In this document: piece by piece, positions 51,662 to 61,063 of the stretch
Layout: every line of letters starts with the position of its first letter
Numbering within the stretch: position 1 is the stretch's first letter
DNA from: an uncultured Pelagibacteraceae bacterium
GTDB lineage: Bacteria > Pseudomonadota > Alphaproteobacteria > Pelagibacterales > Pelagibacteraceae
Reading direction: 5' to 3'
Length of the DNA: 64,000 nt
Assembly: GCA_902537845.1 (NCBI GenBank)
Contig: CACBDC010000002.1
Location: 1 to 64,000, forward strand
The notes under the pieces: model-generated
Databases searched by the model: none
What the model was told of the DNA's origin: nothing
The model's input: the letters and a program-made list of their open reading frames with translations, nothing else
Translations under genes and position numbers: made by a program

Positions 51662-54063
51662 TAGGACCTAATTGTAGCGCCAGTTTTCTTACTAACTGTA
51701 TCAATAATTCTTTTGCTGATTTCGTCTAAATCATTTTCCGTTAAAGTTTTATCGATAGCTTGTAAGGTAACATTAATTGCAACTGACTTTTTATCTTTTG
51801 GAATATTTTCTCCTTCGTAAACATCAAAAGTTGATACTTTTTGTATAAGGTCAGTGTCCACTTCTCTTATTATTTTTTCAAGAGTCCCAATTTTAAAGAT
51901 GTTATCAATAATGAAAGCAAAATCTCTTTGAGATTTCTGAAAATCTGAGGCTTGAAAACTTTTTTTACTTTGTCTTAATTTTTTATTTGGTTCAGGGATA
52001 TTTTTCAAAAAAATTTCAAAACCAAAAATATTTTTATCCTTATAATCTAAGTTTTTTATAATTGCAGGGTGTATTTCTCCAAAATAAGCTAAATGGGGTC
52101 CTTTTTCTGATTTTAAAGTTACTGATCCTGATCTTCCAGGGTGATAACTGTTCTTTGTATTGTCGCTTATAAATAGATTTTTTTCTTCAATTCCGAGCTC
52201 AACAAGAGTTTTTATGGCATCACTTTTAATATCAAAAACATCTACGTCTCTCTCCTTGTCCAGCCAGCTCTTTCTATTAACTTTTCCACACTTCAAACCT
52301 CCAACTACAATTTGTTGTTCGCCTGGATTTTTTCCAAAAAATGTTGGGCCTATTTCAAATAAAGACAGATCTTCGTATCCTCTATCCTGATTTTTTTTAA
52401 GGTAAATTGCTATATTAGAGAAAATCGAACGTCTTAAAACATTTAGATCAGAAGAAATAGGATTTAATATCGGAATTTCTTTTTCACCTTTAGAAAACTG
52501 TTTATCAATTTTTGAGTCTGTAAAAGACCATGTGACTATTTCCATATAGCCTTTCGAAGCTAAAGATCTTTGCGATAGATGAAAAAGTTTTTGCTTGAAG
52601 TTTAAAGTATCTTGAGTTCTAGATTTGTTTGGGCTAACTAATTTAATATTTTTAAATCCTTTGATCCTAATTAGTTCCTCGATTAAATCTTCATCCAAAC
52701 TTATATCTGGTCTCCAACTTGGGACTTCAACTTTAATAGAACTTTGATTTTTTTTACATTTGAATCCTAATGATGTCAAAATTTTACTAACTTCATTAGC
52801 TGTAATTGGAATACCAATTAGTTTCTCAAATTTTTCAACTTGAAAATTTATTATTTTATTTTTTTGGTTAATCTTCCCGGTAATTTGAAACTTACTTGCC
52901 TTCCCTCCACAAATTTTTAAAATTAGTTCAGTCGCGTGCTCTAAACCCTCTTTAATCGAGTTAGGATCAATCCCTCTTTCAAATCTATATTTAGCATCGG
53001 TATTTATATTAAGAACTTTAGCTGTTTTTCTTATTGATGATGGATTAAAATAAGCCGCTTCTAAAAGTATATTTTTTGTTTCTAACTCAGTAGAGGTAGT
53101 TGTTCCTCCAATAATTCCTCCTAAACCAAGAACACCAGATTTATCAGAGATTACGCACATTCCTTTTTTTAACTTATAAATTTTATTATCTAATGCTTCA
53201 AATGCTTCACCTTCTTTTGCATTTCTTACTATAATCTCTTTATTTATCTTATCAGCGTCGTAAGCATGTAATGGTCTATTTAAATCAAACATTACATAAT
53301 TGGTTATATCCACCACAGCGGAGATAGGCTTTAAACCTAATGCGATTAGTTTATTTTTAAGCCACTCAGGACTTTCCCTGTTAGAAATATTTTTTATATA
53401 ACAGCTCCCAAATGTATCACAACCTTGGTTTTTTTCTTTAGTAATTGATGTTTTAATTTGGTGTTTTGTATCTTGTTTAATACTTTTTCTTTTAGCTTGT
53501 ATTAATTTTCCAATTCCTGCTGAAGAAAGATCTCTTGCAATTCCTCTGATGCCTAAGCAATCGGCGCGGTTAGGGGTTATAGAAATATCTATAGATTTTT
53601 GTAAACCGCTTTTAAAGTAGCTTTTTCCTAACTCTTTCTCCTTGTTTCGAATTTCAATTATCCCATCGTTTTCGCTAGATAAATTTAATTCACTTTCAGA
53701 ACAGAGCATACCTCTAGACTCAACACCTCTAATTTTAGCAATTTTTAATTCAAAATTTGTTTTGGGTATAATTGCACCTGGAGGAGCATAAATTGTAATG
53801 AGACCTTCTCTAACATTAGGTGCGCCACAAACAACTTTTAAAATCTCTTTGCCTCCGATTGTTACCTCGCAGACTTTTAGTTTATCAGCATTAGGATGTT
53901 TTTCTACTTTTAAGACTTTTGCAATTTTAAATTTACCCATCTCTCCAGAGTTTTCTTTTAATCCTTCTACTTCGAGACCAATGTTTGTAAGCTTATCAAT
54001 AATTTCACTCTCCTTAGCTGATGTTTTGAGGTGCTCTTTAAGCCAAGGGATTGTAATAATCAT
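51661..54063 (-). CDS. pheT: Phenylalanyl-tRNA synthetase beta subunit
   Basis: N-terminal tRNA-binding domain [16 protein letters not shown]3/B4, B5 and FDX-ACB regions; adjacent to pheS. Confidence 0.97.
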   Translation of the reverse strand: MIITIPWLKEHLKTSAKESEIIDKLTNIGLEVEGLKENSGEMGKFKIAKVLKVEKHPNADKLKVCEVTIGGKEILKVVCGAPNVREGLITIYAPPGAIIPKTNFELKIAKIRGVESRGMLCSESELNLSSENDGIIEIRNKEKELGKSYFKSGLQKSIDISITPNRADCLGIRGIARDLSSAGIGKLIQAKRKSIKQDTKHQIKTSITKEKNQGCDTFGSCYIKNISNRESPEWLKNKLIALGLKPISAVVDITNYVMFDLNRPLHAYDADKINKEIIVRNAKEGEAFEALDNKIYKLKKGMCVISDKSGVLGLGGIIGGTTTSTELETKNILLEAAYFNPSSIRKTAKVLNINTDAKYRFERGIDPNSIKEGLEHATELILKICGGKASKFQITGKINQKNKIINFQVEKFEKLIGIPITANEVSKILTSLGFKCKKNQSSIKVEVPSWRPDISLDEDLIEELIRIKGFKNIKLVSPNKSRTQDTLNFKQKLFHLSQRSLASKGYMEIVTWSFTDSKIDKQFSKGEKEIPILNPISSDLNVLRRSIFSNIAIYLKKNQDRGYEDLSLFEIGPTFFGKNPGEQQIVVGGLKCGKVNRKSWLDKERDVDVFDIKSDAIKTLVELGIEEKNLFISDNTKNSYHPGRSGSVTLKSEKGPHLAYFGEIHPAIIKNLDYKDKNIFGFEIFLKNIPEPNKKLRQSKKSFQASDFQKSQRDFAFIIDNIFKIGTLEKIIREVDTDLIQKVSTFDVYEGENIPKDKKSVAINVTLQAIDKTLTENDLDEISKRIIDTVSKKTGATIRS

Positions 54064-55127
54064 TTGCTTAACCCTCTATAATTTGTTGGGACATCTAAAG
54101 GATCGAATCCAAAATGACTTAACCATCTATAGTCAGCTTCAAAAAAAGCTCTTAGGTCGTGTATTCCATATTTTAACATTGCCAACCGGTCAATACCTAT
54201 ACCAAAAGCGAATCCTTGATATTTTTTTGAATCTATTTTCACATTTTTTAAAACATTAGGATGAACCATTCCGCAACCTAATACTTCCAACCATTTATTG
54301 CCTTCTCCAATTATAATTTTTCCTTTTTCAACTTTATATCCGATATCAACTTCAGCTGACGGTTCTGTAAAAGGAAAATGACTTGGTCTAAACCTCATTT
54401 TTACATTTTTAACCTCAAAAAATTCTTTTATAAAATAATCAAGACAACCCTTAAGATGTCCCATCGTAATACCCTTGTCTATGTGAAGTCCTTCAAGTTG
54501 ATGAAACATTGGGGCATGTGTCTGATCACTGTCACATCTATAAGTTCTTCCTGGAACGATTATTTTAAAAGGTGGTTTACTTGATAACATTGTTCTAATT
54601 TGAACTGGTGATGTATGTGTTCTTAACAATAATTTTTTATTTTCCTCTAAGTAAAAAGTGTCGTGCATGTCTCTAGCGGGATGTTCTTCTGGAGTATTTA
54701 ATGCTGTAAAATTATTGTACTCCGTCTCAACATCAGGCCCCTCTGCAACTGAAAAACCTATTTCTGAAAAAATTGAGGATATTTCATCGATGACTTGTGA
54801 CACTGGGTGAATTTTTCCTTGTCGATCAGGTCTAATCGGTAAAGTAACATCAACTTTTTCATTTTTAAGTTTTTCGTTTATTTCGAGCGTTTCTATCTCG
54901 ATATTTTTTTGCTCTAACTGATTAGTTAGATCGTCTTTTATTCTATTAAGACTTGAGGCAAATTCTTTTCTTTTTTCAGGATCTAATGAACCCATAGATT
55001 TGAACTGAAGAGTAATTTGACCATTTTTTCCAAAAAATTCGGTTTTAATACTTTGGAGATCATCCTTTGTTTTAACGGAATCTATCTTTGCATTAAAAAC
55101 AGAACTTATTTTATCTAAATCGCTCAT
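54060..55127 (-). CDS. pheS: Phenylalanyl-tRNA synthetase alpha subunit
   Basis: [54 protein letters not shown]. Confidence 0.97.
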   Translation of the reverse strand: MSDLDKISSVFNAKIDSVKTKDDLQSIKTEFFGKNGQITLQFKSMGSLDPEKRKEFASSLNRIKDDLTNQLEQKNIEIETLEINEKLKNEKVDVTLPIRPDRQGKIHPVSQVIDEISSIFSEIGFSVAEGPDVETEYNNFTALNTPEEHPARDMHDTFYLEENKKLLLRTHTSPVQIRTMLSSKPPFKIIVPGRTYRCDSDQTHAPMFHQLEGLHIDKGITMGHLKGCLDYFIKEFFEVKNVKMRFRPSHFPFTEPSAEVDIGYKVEKGKIIIGEGNKWLEVLGCGMVHPNVLKNVKIDSKKYQGFAFGIGIDRLAMLKYGIHDLRAFFEADYRWLSHFGFDPLDVPTNYRGLSK

Positions 55128-55175
55128 TAGGATATTGATTTTTTATATTAAGTTGAGATTAAATCAAAGGCCCTT

Positions 55176-55532
55176 TTAAGCTAGGGAGGATTGAACCTTT
55201 TTAACCACTGATTTAAAGACTTCGGGATTATTATAAGCAAGCTCTGCTAGAACTTTTCTATCTAGCTTGATTTTTGATTTAGCTAGACCATTTATAAATT
55301 TAGCATACGTAAGCCCTTCAGCTCTTACTCCGGCATTAATTCTTTGAATCCATAAAGATCTAAATTCTCTTTTTTTTGCTTTCCTATCTCGGTAAGCATA
55401 TTGCATTGCTTTTTCCATTGCTTGACGAGCAATTCTAATTGTATTTTTTCTTCTTCCTCTTTGGCCTTTGACTGATTTTAAAACCTTGTTATGTTTTGCT
55501 CTACTAATTACACCTCGTTTTGTTCTAGCCAT
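55176..55532 (-). CDS. rplT: 50S ribosomal protein L20
   Basis: [30 protein letters not shown]. Confidence 0.97.
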   Translation of the reverse strand: MARTKRGVISRAKHNKVLKSVKGQRGRRKNTIRIARQAMEKAMQYAYRDRKAKKREFRSLWIQRINAGVRAEGLTYAKFINGLAKSKIKLDRKVLAELAYNNPEVFKSVVKKVQSSLA

Positions 55533-55533
55533 A

Positions 55534-55740
55534 TTATCCTCTTAAGTTGTATGGCATATACGATTTGACAATTTTGGTGTCTTGCTTAGTCATTATTGTA
55601 GTGCCCCTTTGTTTTCTAATTTGTGAATTTGTTCTTTTTATCATTCCGTGTCTTTTACCAGCTTGAGGCATTTTTATTTTACCTGAGGCAGTAAATCTAA
55701 ATCTTTTTTTTGCTGAGCTTTTTGTTTTTAGTTTTGGCAT
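55534..55740 (-). CDS. rpmI: 50S ribosomal protein L35
   Basis: [33 protein letters not shown]. Confidence 0.97.
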   Translation of the reverse strand: MPKLKTKSSAKKRFRFTASGKIKMPQAGKRHGMIKRTNSQIRKQRGTTIMTKQDTKIVKSYMPYNLRG

Positions 55741-55799
55741 AAATATTCCGGCTTTATATAGGCATTAATTAATCTTTACAAGATGCTATTATTGGCTAT

Positions 55800-56345
55800 T
55801 TACAGAGGTTGAATTATCATGACCATTTGACGACCTTCGAATTTTGGTTGGCTTTCTACTTTGGCTATCTCTTTCGTCTCCTCTATAATTTTATTCATTA
55901 AGTCTTTACCAAGCTCAGTATGTTGCATTTCTCTACCTTTAAATTTTACTGTAAATTTTACTTTATTACCTTTTGAAATAAATTTTTTAGCATTTTTAAT
56001 CTTAAAATTATAATCATGAGCTTCTGTACCCGGCCTTAGTTTTATTTCTTTCAAAGATACAATTTTTTGTTTTTTCTTTGCTTGATTAGCTTTTTTTTGC
56101 AAATCATACTTATATTTTCCCATATCCATTATTTTGCAAACAGGTGGATTAGCGTTAGGAGAAATTTCAATTAAATCTAAACCCTCTTGTTTTGCTAGTT
56201 CAATCGCTTTCTTTAACGGCATAGCTCCAAGATTTCCACCATCGCTTCCAATTACTTGAACGTCTAAAGCTCTAATTCTCTCATTAGCTTTTGGACCTTG
56301 AGGTTTGCTTCGTCTTTGAAAATAATTGGGTTTAAAGTTTGACAC
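55800..56345 (-). CDS. infC: Translation initiation factor IF-3
   Basis: NERIRALDVQVIGSDGGNLGAMPLKKAIELAKQEGLDLIEISPNANPPVCKIMDMGKYKYD. Confidence 0.97.
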   Translation of the reverse strand: MSNFKPNYFQRRSKPQGPKANERIRALDVQVIGSDGGNLGAMPLKKAIELAKQEGLDLIEISPNANPPVCKIMDMGKYKYDLQKKANQAKKKQKIVSLKEIKLRPGTEAHDYNFKIKNAKKFISKGNKVKFTVKFKGREMQHTELGKDLMNKIIEETKEIAKVESQPKFEGRQMVMIIQPL

Positions 56346-58265
56346 TTAATTTAAGGGCAACTTATTTGAGGCAAGCATATTTTTTATTAAGTCTTCTCTT
56401 TTTATAGTTTCTTGTTTATCAGAACCTAATTTTCTAATAGTTACTGTATTATCAGCAACCTCTTTTTTACCACAAACAATTATATATGGAATTTTTGCTA
56501 GAGAATGTTCTCTGACTTTATAATTTATTTTTTCGTTTCTTAAATCCATTTCACATTTTATACCCTCTTTAAATAAATCTTCAAATAACTTTTTTACATA
56601 GTCATTGTTTTCTTCTGCTATAGGGCACACAATAGCTTGTGCTGGTGAGAGCCAAAAAGGTAATTTACCAGCATAATTTTCAATTAAAATTCCGATAAAT
56701 CTTTCCAAAGATCCAAAAAGTGCTCGATGCAACATAACAGGAACTTTTTTACTGCCGTCTTTAGCTACATAAGATGCTCCTAATCTGTTTGGTAAATTTA
56801 AATCTACTTGTAAAGTTCCACATTGCCAGTCTCTTCCGATAGCATCCCTTAAAACAAATTCAATTTTAGGTCCATAAAAAGCTCCTTCACCTTTATTTAT
56901 AGTATATTCAAGTTTAGATTGCTTAATTGCTGCAAGAAGAGCTGCTTCAGATTTATCCCACACACTATCATCTCCAACTCTTTTTTCAGGTCTATCAGAA
57001 TATTTTAAAATTACATTCTCAAATCCTAAATCTTTATAAATTTCTAAAATTAAGTTTGTTACAGAAAGCGACTCTTCTGTAATTTGATCTTCTGTACAAA
57101 ATATATGCGCATCATCCTGAGTGAAGGCTCTAACTCTTAGTAAGCCATGTAAAGCTCCAGATGGTTCGTACCGGTGTACTTTCCCGAATTCCGATAATTT
57201 AAGAGGTAAATCTCTGTAACTTTTTAAACCTTGATTAAAAACTTGAACACAACCCGGACAGTTCATAGGTTTCACAGCGAATGTTTTTTCATCTGGTGTT
57301 TCAGACGTAAACATATGTTCCCCAAATTTTTCCCAATGGCCCGACTTTTCCCAAAGTGATTTATCTAAAAGTTCAGGGGTATTGATTTCCTTGTAACCAG
57401 CAAGTCTTTGTTTTGCTCTCATATATTCTACGAGTCTTTGAAATAGCAACCATCCCTTTTCATGCCAAAATACTGCACCCGGGCTTTCCTCTCTAAAGTG
57501 AAAAAGATCCATTTCTTTACCAAGTTTTCTATGATCCCTTTTTTCAGCTTCTTCAAGACGATGTAAATAATCATCAAGCTCTTTTTTAGTGCTCCAACAT
57601 GTTCCGTAAATCCTTTGAAGCATTTCATTATTAGAGTCGCCTCTCCAATATGCTCCTGATACCTTTGTTAATTTAAAAGCTTTCCCAATTTTTCCAGATG
57701 AAGCTAAATGAGGTCCTCTACATAAATCGTGCCATGTTTTTCCATGATGATAAACTGATAATTCCTCATTTTCAGGTATGCTTTCTATAATTTCTGCTTT
57801 GTACTTTTCTCCAATTTTTTTGAAATGTTTTATTGCTTCATTTCTTTTCCAAACTTCTCTTTTAGTTTCTACATCTCTATCAACTATTTCTGACATTTTT
57901 TTCTCAATTTTATTTAAATCATCGCTCGTAAAAGGTTCTTTTCTGGCAAAGTCATAGTAAAAACCATTTTCTATAACTGGTCCTATAGTAACTTGTGTGC
58001 CAGGAAATAGTTCTTGAACTGCCATCGCCATTATATGAGCAGCATCATGTCTGATGACCTCCAATCCTTCTTTGTCTTTTGGAGTAATAATTCTTACCTT
58101 TGCGTCTCTTGTAATGCTATGACTGAGATCTTTTAGGTCTCCATCAACTTCCATGATTAAAGCAGTTTTTTCGAGAGTCTTGCTGATTTTTTTTGTTAAT
58201 TCAAAACCATTTATTGATTTATCAAAATCTATCTTTTTTCCATCTAATAATTGAATTTGAGGCAT
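56346..58265 (-). CDS. thrS: Threonyl-tRNA synthetase
   Basis: TGS domain, HDAAHIMAMAVQELFPGTQVTIGP, GPHLASSGKIGKAFKL, FAVKPMNCPGCVQVF. Confidence 0.97.
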   Translation of the reverse strand: MPQIQLLDGKKIDFDKSINGFELTKKISKTLEKTALIMEVDGDLKDLSHSITRDAKVRIITPKDKEGLEVIRHDAAHIMAMAVQELFPGTQVTIGPVIENGFYYDFARKEPFTSDDLNKIEKKMSEIVDRDVETKREVWKRNEAIKHFKKIGEKYKAEIIESIPENEELSVYHHGKTWHDLCRGPHLASSGKIGKAFKLTKVSGAYWRGDSNNEMLQRIYGTCWSTKKELDDYLHRLEEAEKRDHRKLGKEMDLFHFREESPGAVFWHEKGWLLFQRLVEYMRAKQRLAGYKEINTPELLDKSLWEKSGHWEKFGEHMFTSETPDEKTFAVKPMNCPGCVQVFNQGLKSYRDLPLKLSEFGKVHRYEPSGALHGLLRVRAFTQDDAHIFCTEDQITEESLSVTNLILEIYKDLGFENVILKYSDRPEKRVGDDSVWDKSEAALLAAIKQSKLEYTINKGEGAFYGPKIEFVLRDAIGRDWQCGTLQVDLNLPNRLGASYVAKDGSKKVPVMLHRALFGSLERFIGILIENYAGKLPFWLSPAQAIVCPIAEENNDYVKKLFEDLFKEGIKCEMDLRNEKINYKVREHSLAKIPYIIVCGKKEVADNTVTIRKLGSDKQETIKREDLIKNMLASNKLPLN

Positions 58266-59422
58266 TAATTTTTTATTAATCTTTTATATTCTTTTAAATT
58301 AGATTGGCACATTGTTTCAACATCAAATTTTTTTGTAATGTTTTTTCTACCTTCATTTCCCATTGATTTCAATTCTTCTTGAGATAATTGCATAACAGTA
58401 TTTAAAATTTTAGCAAGTTCTCTAGGGTCATCATGCTTATACAAAAACCCAGATTTTTTATTGATAATTGTTTCTTTAGATCCTCCAATATCACTAGCAA
58501 CAATTATTTTCCCCATAGATTGAGCCTCTACTGAAACTCTACCAAATGCTTCTGGCTCTATCGAAGCCGAGACAACAACATCTGATATAGAATAAGCTAG
58601 AGGCATTTCTTTACAATGAGATATAAATTTTATTTTTTTATTTAAATTATATCTTTCAACTAAATTAATTAGTTTTTTTTTATAAACTTTTCTACCTTGA
58701 TCTGATCCAAGTATTAAAGCTTGAAAATTAGTAATATTATAATCCTCAATCAAAATATTTAGGGACTCAATGAATTTTTCTTGTCCCTTCCAATACGTTA
58801 ACCTACCTGGTAAAAGTATTGTAAAATTATTTGAGGATAGACCCCACTCTTGTTTGAGTTTTTCTTGTTTAAGTATTGAGATATTTTTTGAGTTATAATA
58901 GTCGATATTTATGCCTCTAAATATTACTCTTAGTTTTTTTTCTTTACTTAAATATTCTGAATAATTTTCATTTATATGATTAAATATAAAATTTGATCCT
59001 GCTATTGTAAGCTTTGCTCTTAGCATAATACTATTATAAAATTTTTTTAAATTATTTTTAAAATTATAAGTTCCGTGAAAAGTTGTTACAAAAATTCGAT
59101 TAGTTAGGAGAGATGCAAAATAACAAGCCCAAGCTGGCGCCCTGCTTCTAGCATGAATAATATTAATTTTATAGAAGATAATATAAAAACATAAAACAAT
59201 CGCATTAAAAAAAATTAAAAATGGATTTTTTGAGTGAACTGGGAGTCTGATTATTTTAACTTTGTCTTTTTTAACAAATTTTAACAGTTCTCCCCCTGAG
59301 GTAGCTATAAAAGATCTACAATCATTTTCTGGAAGAAAATGAGCAATGTCATAACAGCCTGTTTCTGCTCCTCCATAACCAAGTTTAGGTATGACTTGTA
59401 GAACATTTATTTTAGTAGTCAT
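58265..59422 (-). CDS. Glycosyltransferase family 4
   Basis: NVLQVIPKLGYGGAETGCYDIA; LLPGRLTYWKGQEKFIESL; EPEAFGRVSVEAQSMGKIIVASDIGGSKETI. Confidence 0.93.
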   Translation of the reverse strand: MTTKINVLQVIPKLGYGGAETGCYDIAHFLPENDCRSFIATSGGELLKFVKKDKVKIIRLPVHSKNPFLIFFNAIVLCFYIIFYKINIIHARSRAPAWACYFASLLTNRIFVTTFHGTYNFKNNLKKFYNSIMLRAKLTIAGSNFIFNHINENYSEYLSKEKKLRVIFRGINIDYYNSKNISILKQEKLKQEWGLSSNNFTILLPGRLTYWKGQEKFIESLNILIEDYNITNFQALILGSDQGRKVYKKKLINLVERYNLNKKIKFISHCKEMPLAYSISDVVVSASIEPEAFGRVSVEAQSMGKIIVASDIGGSKETIINKKSGFLYKHDDPRELAKILNTVMQLSQEELKSMGNEGRKNITKKFDVETMCQSNLKEYKRLIKN

Positions 59423-59458
59423 GTTATTTGTTATATAATAGCACTAAAACATTCTTAT

Positions 59459-60214
59459 ATGAAAAAATTCAAATATTTAAAATTATCAAAGACAAAAAAA
59501 CTTAGATTTATTGATAATTATTTTAAAAAAAAACTTTATATTGTTTTTTTACCCGGTTTCATGTCTGATATCGAAGGAAAAAAACCTCAATATCTTTTAA
59601 AATTTGCTAAGAGATACAAATTGGGTTTTTTAAGTTTAGAATACTCTGGACATGGAAAATCTTCAGGAGATTTTATTAAGGGAAATATAAGTATTTGGTC
59701 AAATGATACTAGAAGAGTAATCAAAAAAATTTTAAAAAAAAATAACTTTATTTTAATAGGATCAAGTATGGGTGCCTGGATAGCTCTAAATCAATTTAAA
59801 TATTTTAAAGCTCAAATAAAAGGCTTTATAGGTATTGGCTCGGCTCCAGAATTTTTAACAAAACTTATGTGGAATAAATTTCCAAAAAAAACAAAGAAAG
59901 AATTGCTGAAAACAGGAAAAATATTAATTAAAAATGGTGACTATGAATATCCAATTACTTTACAGCTTATTAAAGATGGAAGAAAAAATAAAGTTTTACA
60001 TAAAAAAATAAATTCTAAAATAGATGTAACAATGTTTCACGGTCAAAAGGATGAAGTTGTTCCGGTTAGTTTCTCTAGGTTAGTATTGAAAGTTTTTAGT
60101 AATGCTAAAAAGAAAGTTGTAATAATAAAAAATGGTGATCACAGTTTATCTAATCAAACACCCTTAAAGAAAATAATTAAAGAATTACATTCCATTATTA
60201 AAAATATAATTTAA
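59459..60214 (+). CDS. Alpha/beta hydrolase
   Basis: VFLPGFMSDIEGKKPQYLLKFAKRYKLGFLSLEYSGHGKSSG; nucleophile elbow GSSMG; HGQKDEVVP; KNGDHSLS. Confidence 0.88.
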   Translation: MKKFKYLKLSKTKKLRFIDNYFKKKLYIVFLPGFMSDIEGKKPQYLLKFAKRYKLGFLSLEYSGHGKSSGDFIKGNISIWSNDTRRVIKKILKKNNFILIGSSMGAWIALNQFKYFKAQIKGFIGIGSAPEFLTKLMWNKFPKKTKKELLKTGKILIKNGDYEYPITLQLIKDGRKNKVLHKKINSKIDVTMFHGQKDEVVPVSFSRLVLKVFSNAKKKVVIIKNGDHSLSNQTPLKKIIKELHSIIKNII

Positions 60215-61063
60215 CCCTTCCTCATAGGAAGGGTATTTCAAAACGTATTTAAAAAAAGCTTTCATTTTTTTGTTATTTACTTTTTTTGAGTCTTTATAAA
60301 AGTTTTGTAACATTTTGCTTTCAACTTCCTCAAGTTTTACTGAATTGGGTTTCTCTAGTTTTAATAATTTTGCGCCGTAGGCTGCTACTTCAATTTGTGA
60401 GGCGGGTTTATCATCACAAATATTATAAATTTCATTATTTTTAAAATTATCAAGAGACTTAAATAAAATGTTAGCTATGTCCTCAACATGAATTCTTGAA
60501 AAAAAGTGATTTTTTTTGTCTACAATTTGTACTTTACCAGTTTTTAATCTTTTCAAAATGTTAAACTCATTTGAATATATGCCAGCTAATCTGAAAATTT
60601 GAAGCGGATAATTCTTTTTATTCGATAAACTTGTCCAGTTTTTTTCTGCTTCTAATCTACTTATCCCATTATCTGATGTGGGTTGAGTTACGCTATCTTC
60701 ATTAACCCAATCACCTTTATGATCTCCATATACACTAGTTGCTGATAAATATGTAATCCATTTACAATTTATTTTTTTTTTTAGATTTGTATCAAGGTAA
60801 TTTACTACAATATCTTTGCCATCAATTGGCGGAATAGAAACTAAAATGTAATCTGCTTCCTCTATTTTTTTTTTAATAGACTCATCAAACTTGCTATCTG
60901 TAAATTGGTATGACTTTATTTTAATATTATTAAACTCTATCTGATGAGTTTCCTGTCTAGAAGTAACACTTAAATCAAAATCTTTTTTTTCATTAATTAA
61001 CTTATTAATAAAACTTTCTGCGACTTGGCCGAAGCCAAAGCAAAAGATTTTTGTTTTAATCAT
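60185..61063 (-). CDS. NAD(P)-binding epimerase/SDR-like protein (YeeZ-like)
   Basis: KIFCFGFGQVAESFI; ITYLSATSVYGDHKGDWVNE; RLAGIYS; IYNICDDKPASQIEVAAYGAKLL. Confidence 0.85.
   Translation of the reverse strand: MIKTKIFCFGFGQVAESFINKLINEKKDFDLSVTSRQETHQIEFNNIKIKSYQFTDSKFDESIKKKIEEADYILVSIPPIDGKDIVVNYLDTNLKKKINCKWITYLSATSVYGDHKGDWVNEDSVTQPTSDNGISRLEAEKNWTSLSNKKNYPLQIFRLAGIYSNEFNILKRLKTGKVQIVDKKNHFFSRIHVEDIANILFKSLDNFKNNEIYNICDDKPASQIEVAAYGAKLLKLEKPNSVKLEEVESKMLQNFYKDSKKVNNKKMKAFFKYVLKYPSYEEGLNYIFNNGM

Noticed and set aside
53798-54259. 153-aa plus-strand ORF antisense to pheT/pheS
   Set aside because: Lies across two confident synthetase genes on the opposite strand; low-complexity Ser/Leu/Phe composition typical of antisense frames.
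55128-55175. AAAAGGGCCTTT palindrome after rplT considered as a terminator
   Set aside because: No loop and no U-tract; pheS follows on the same strand, so a terminator is unlikely.
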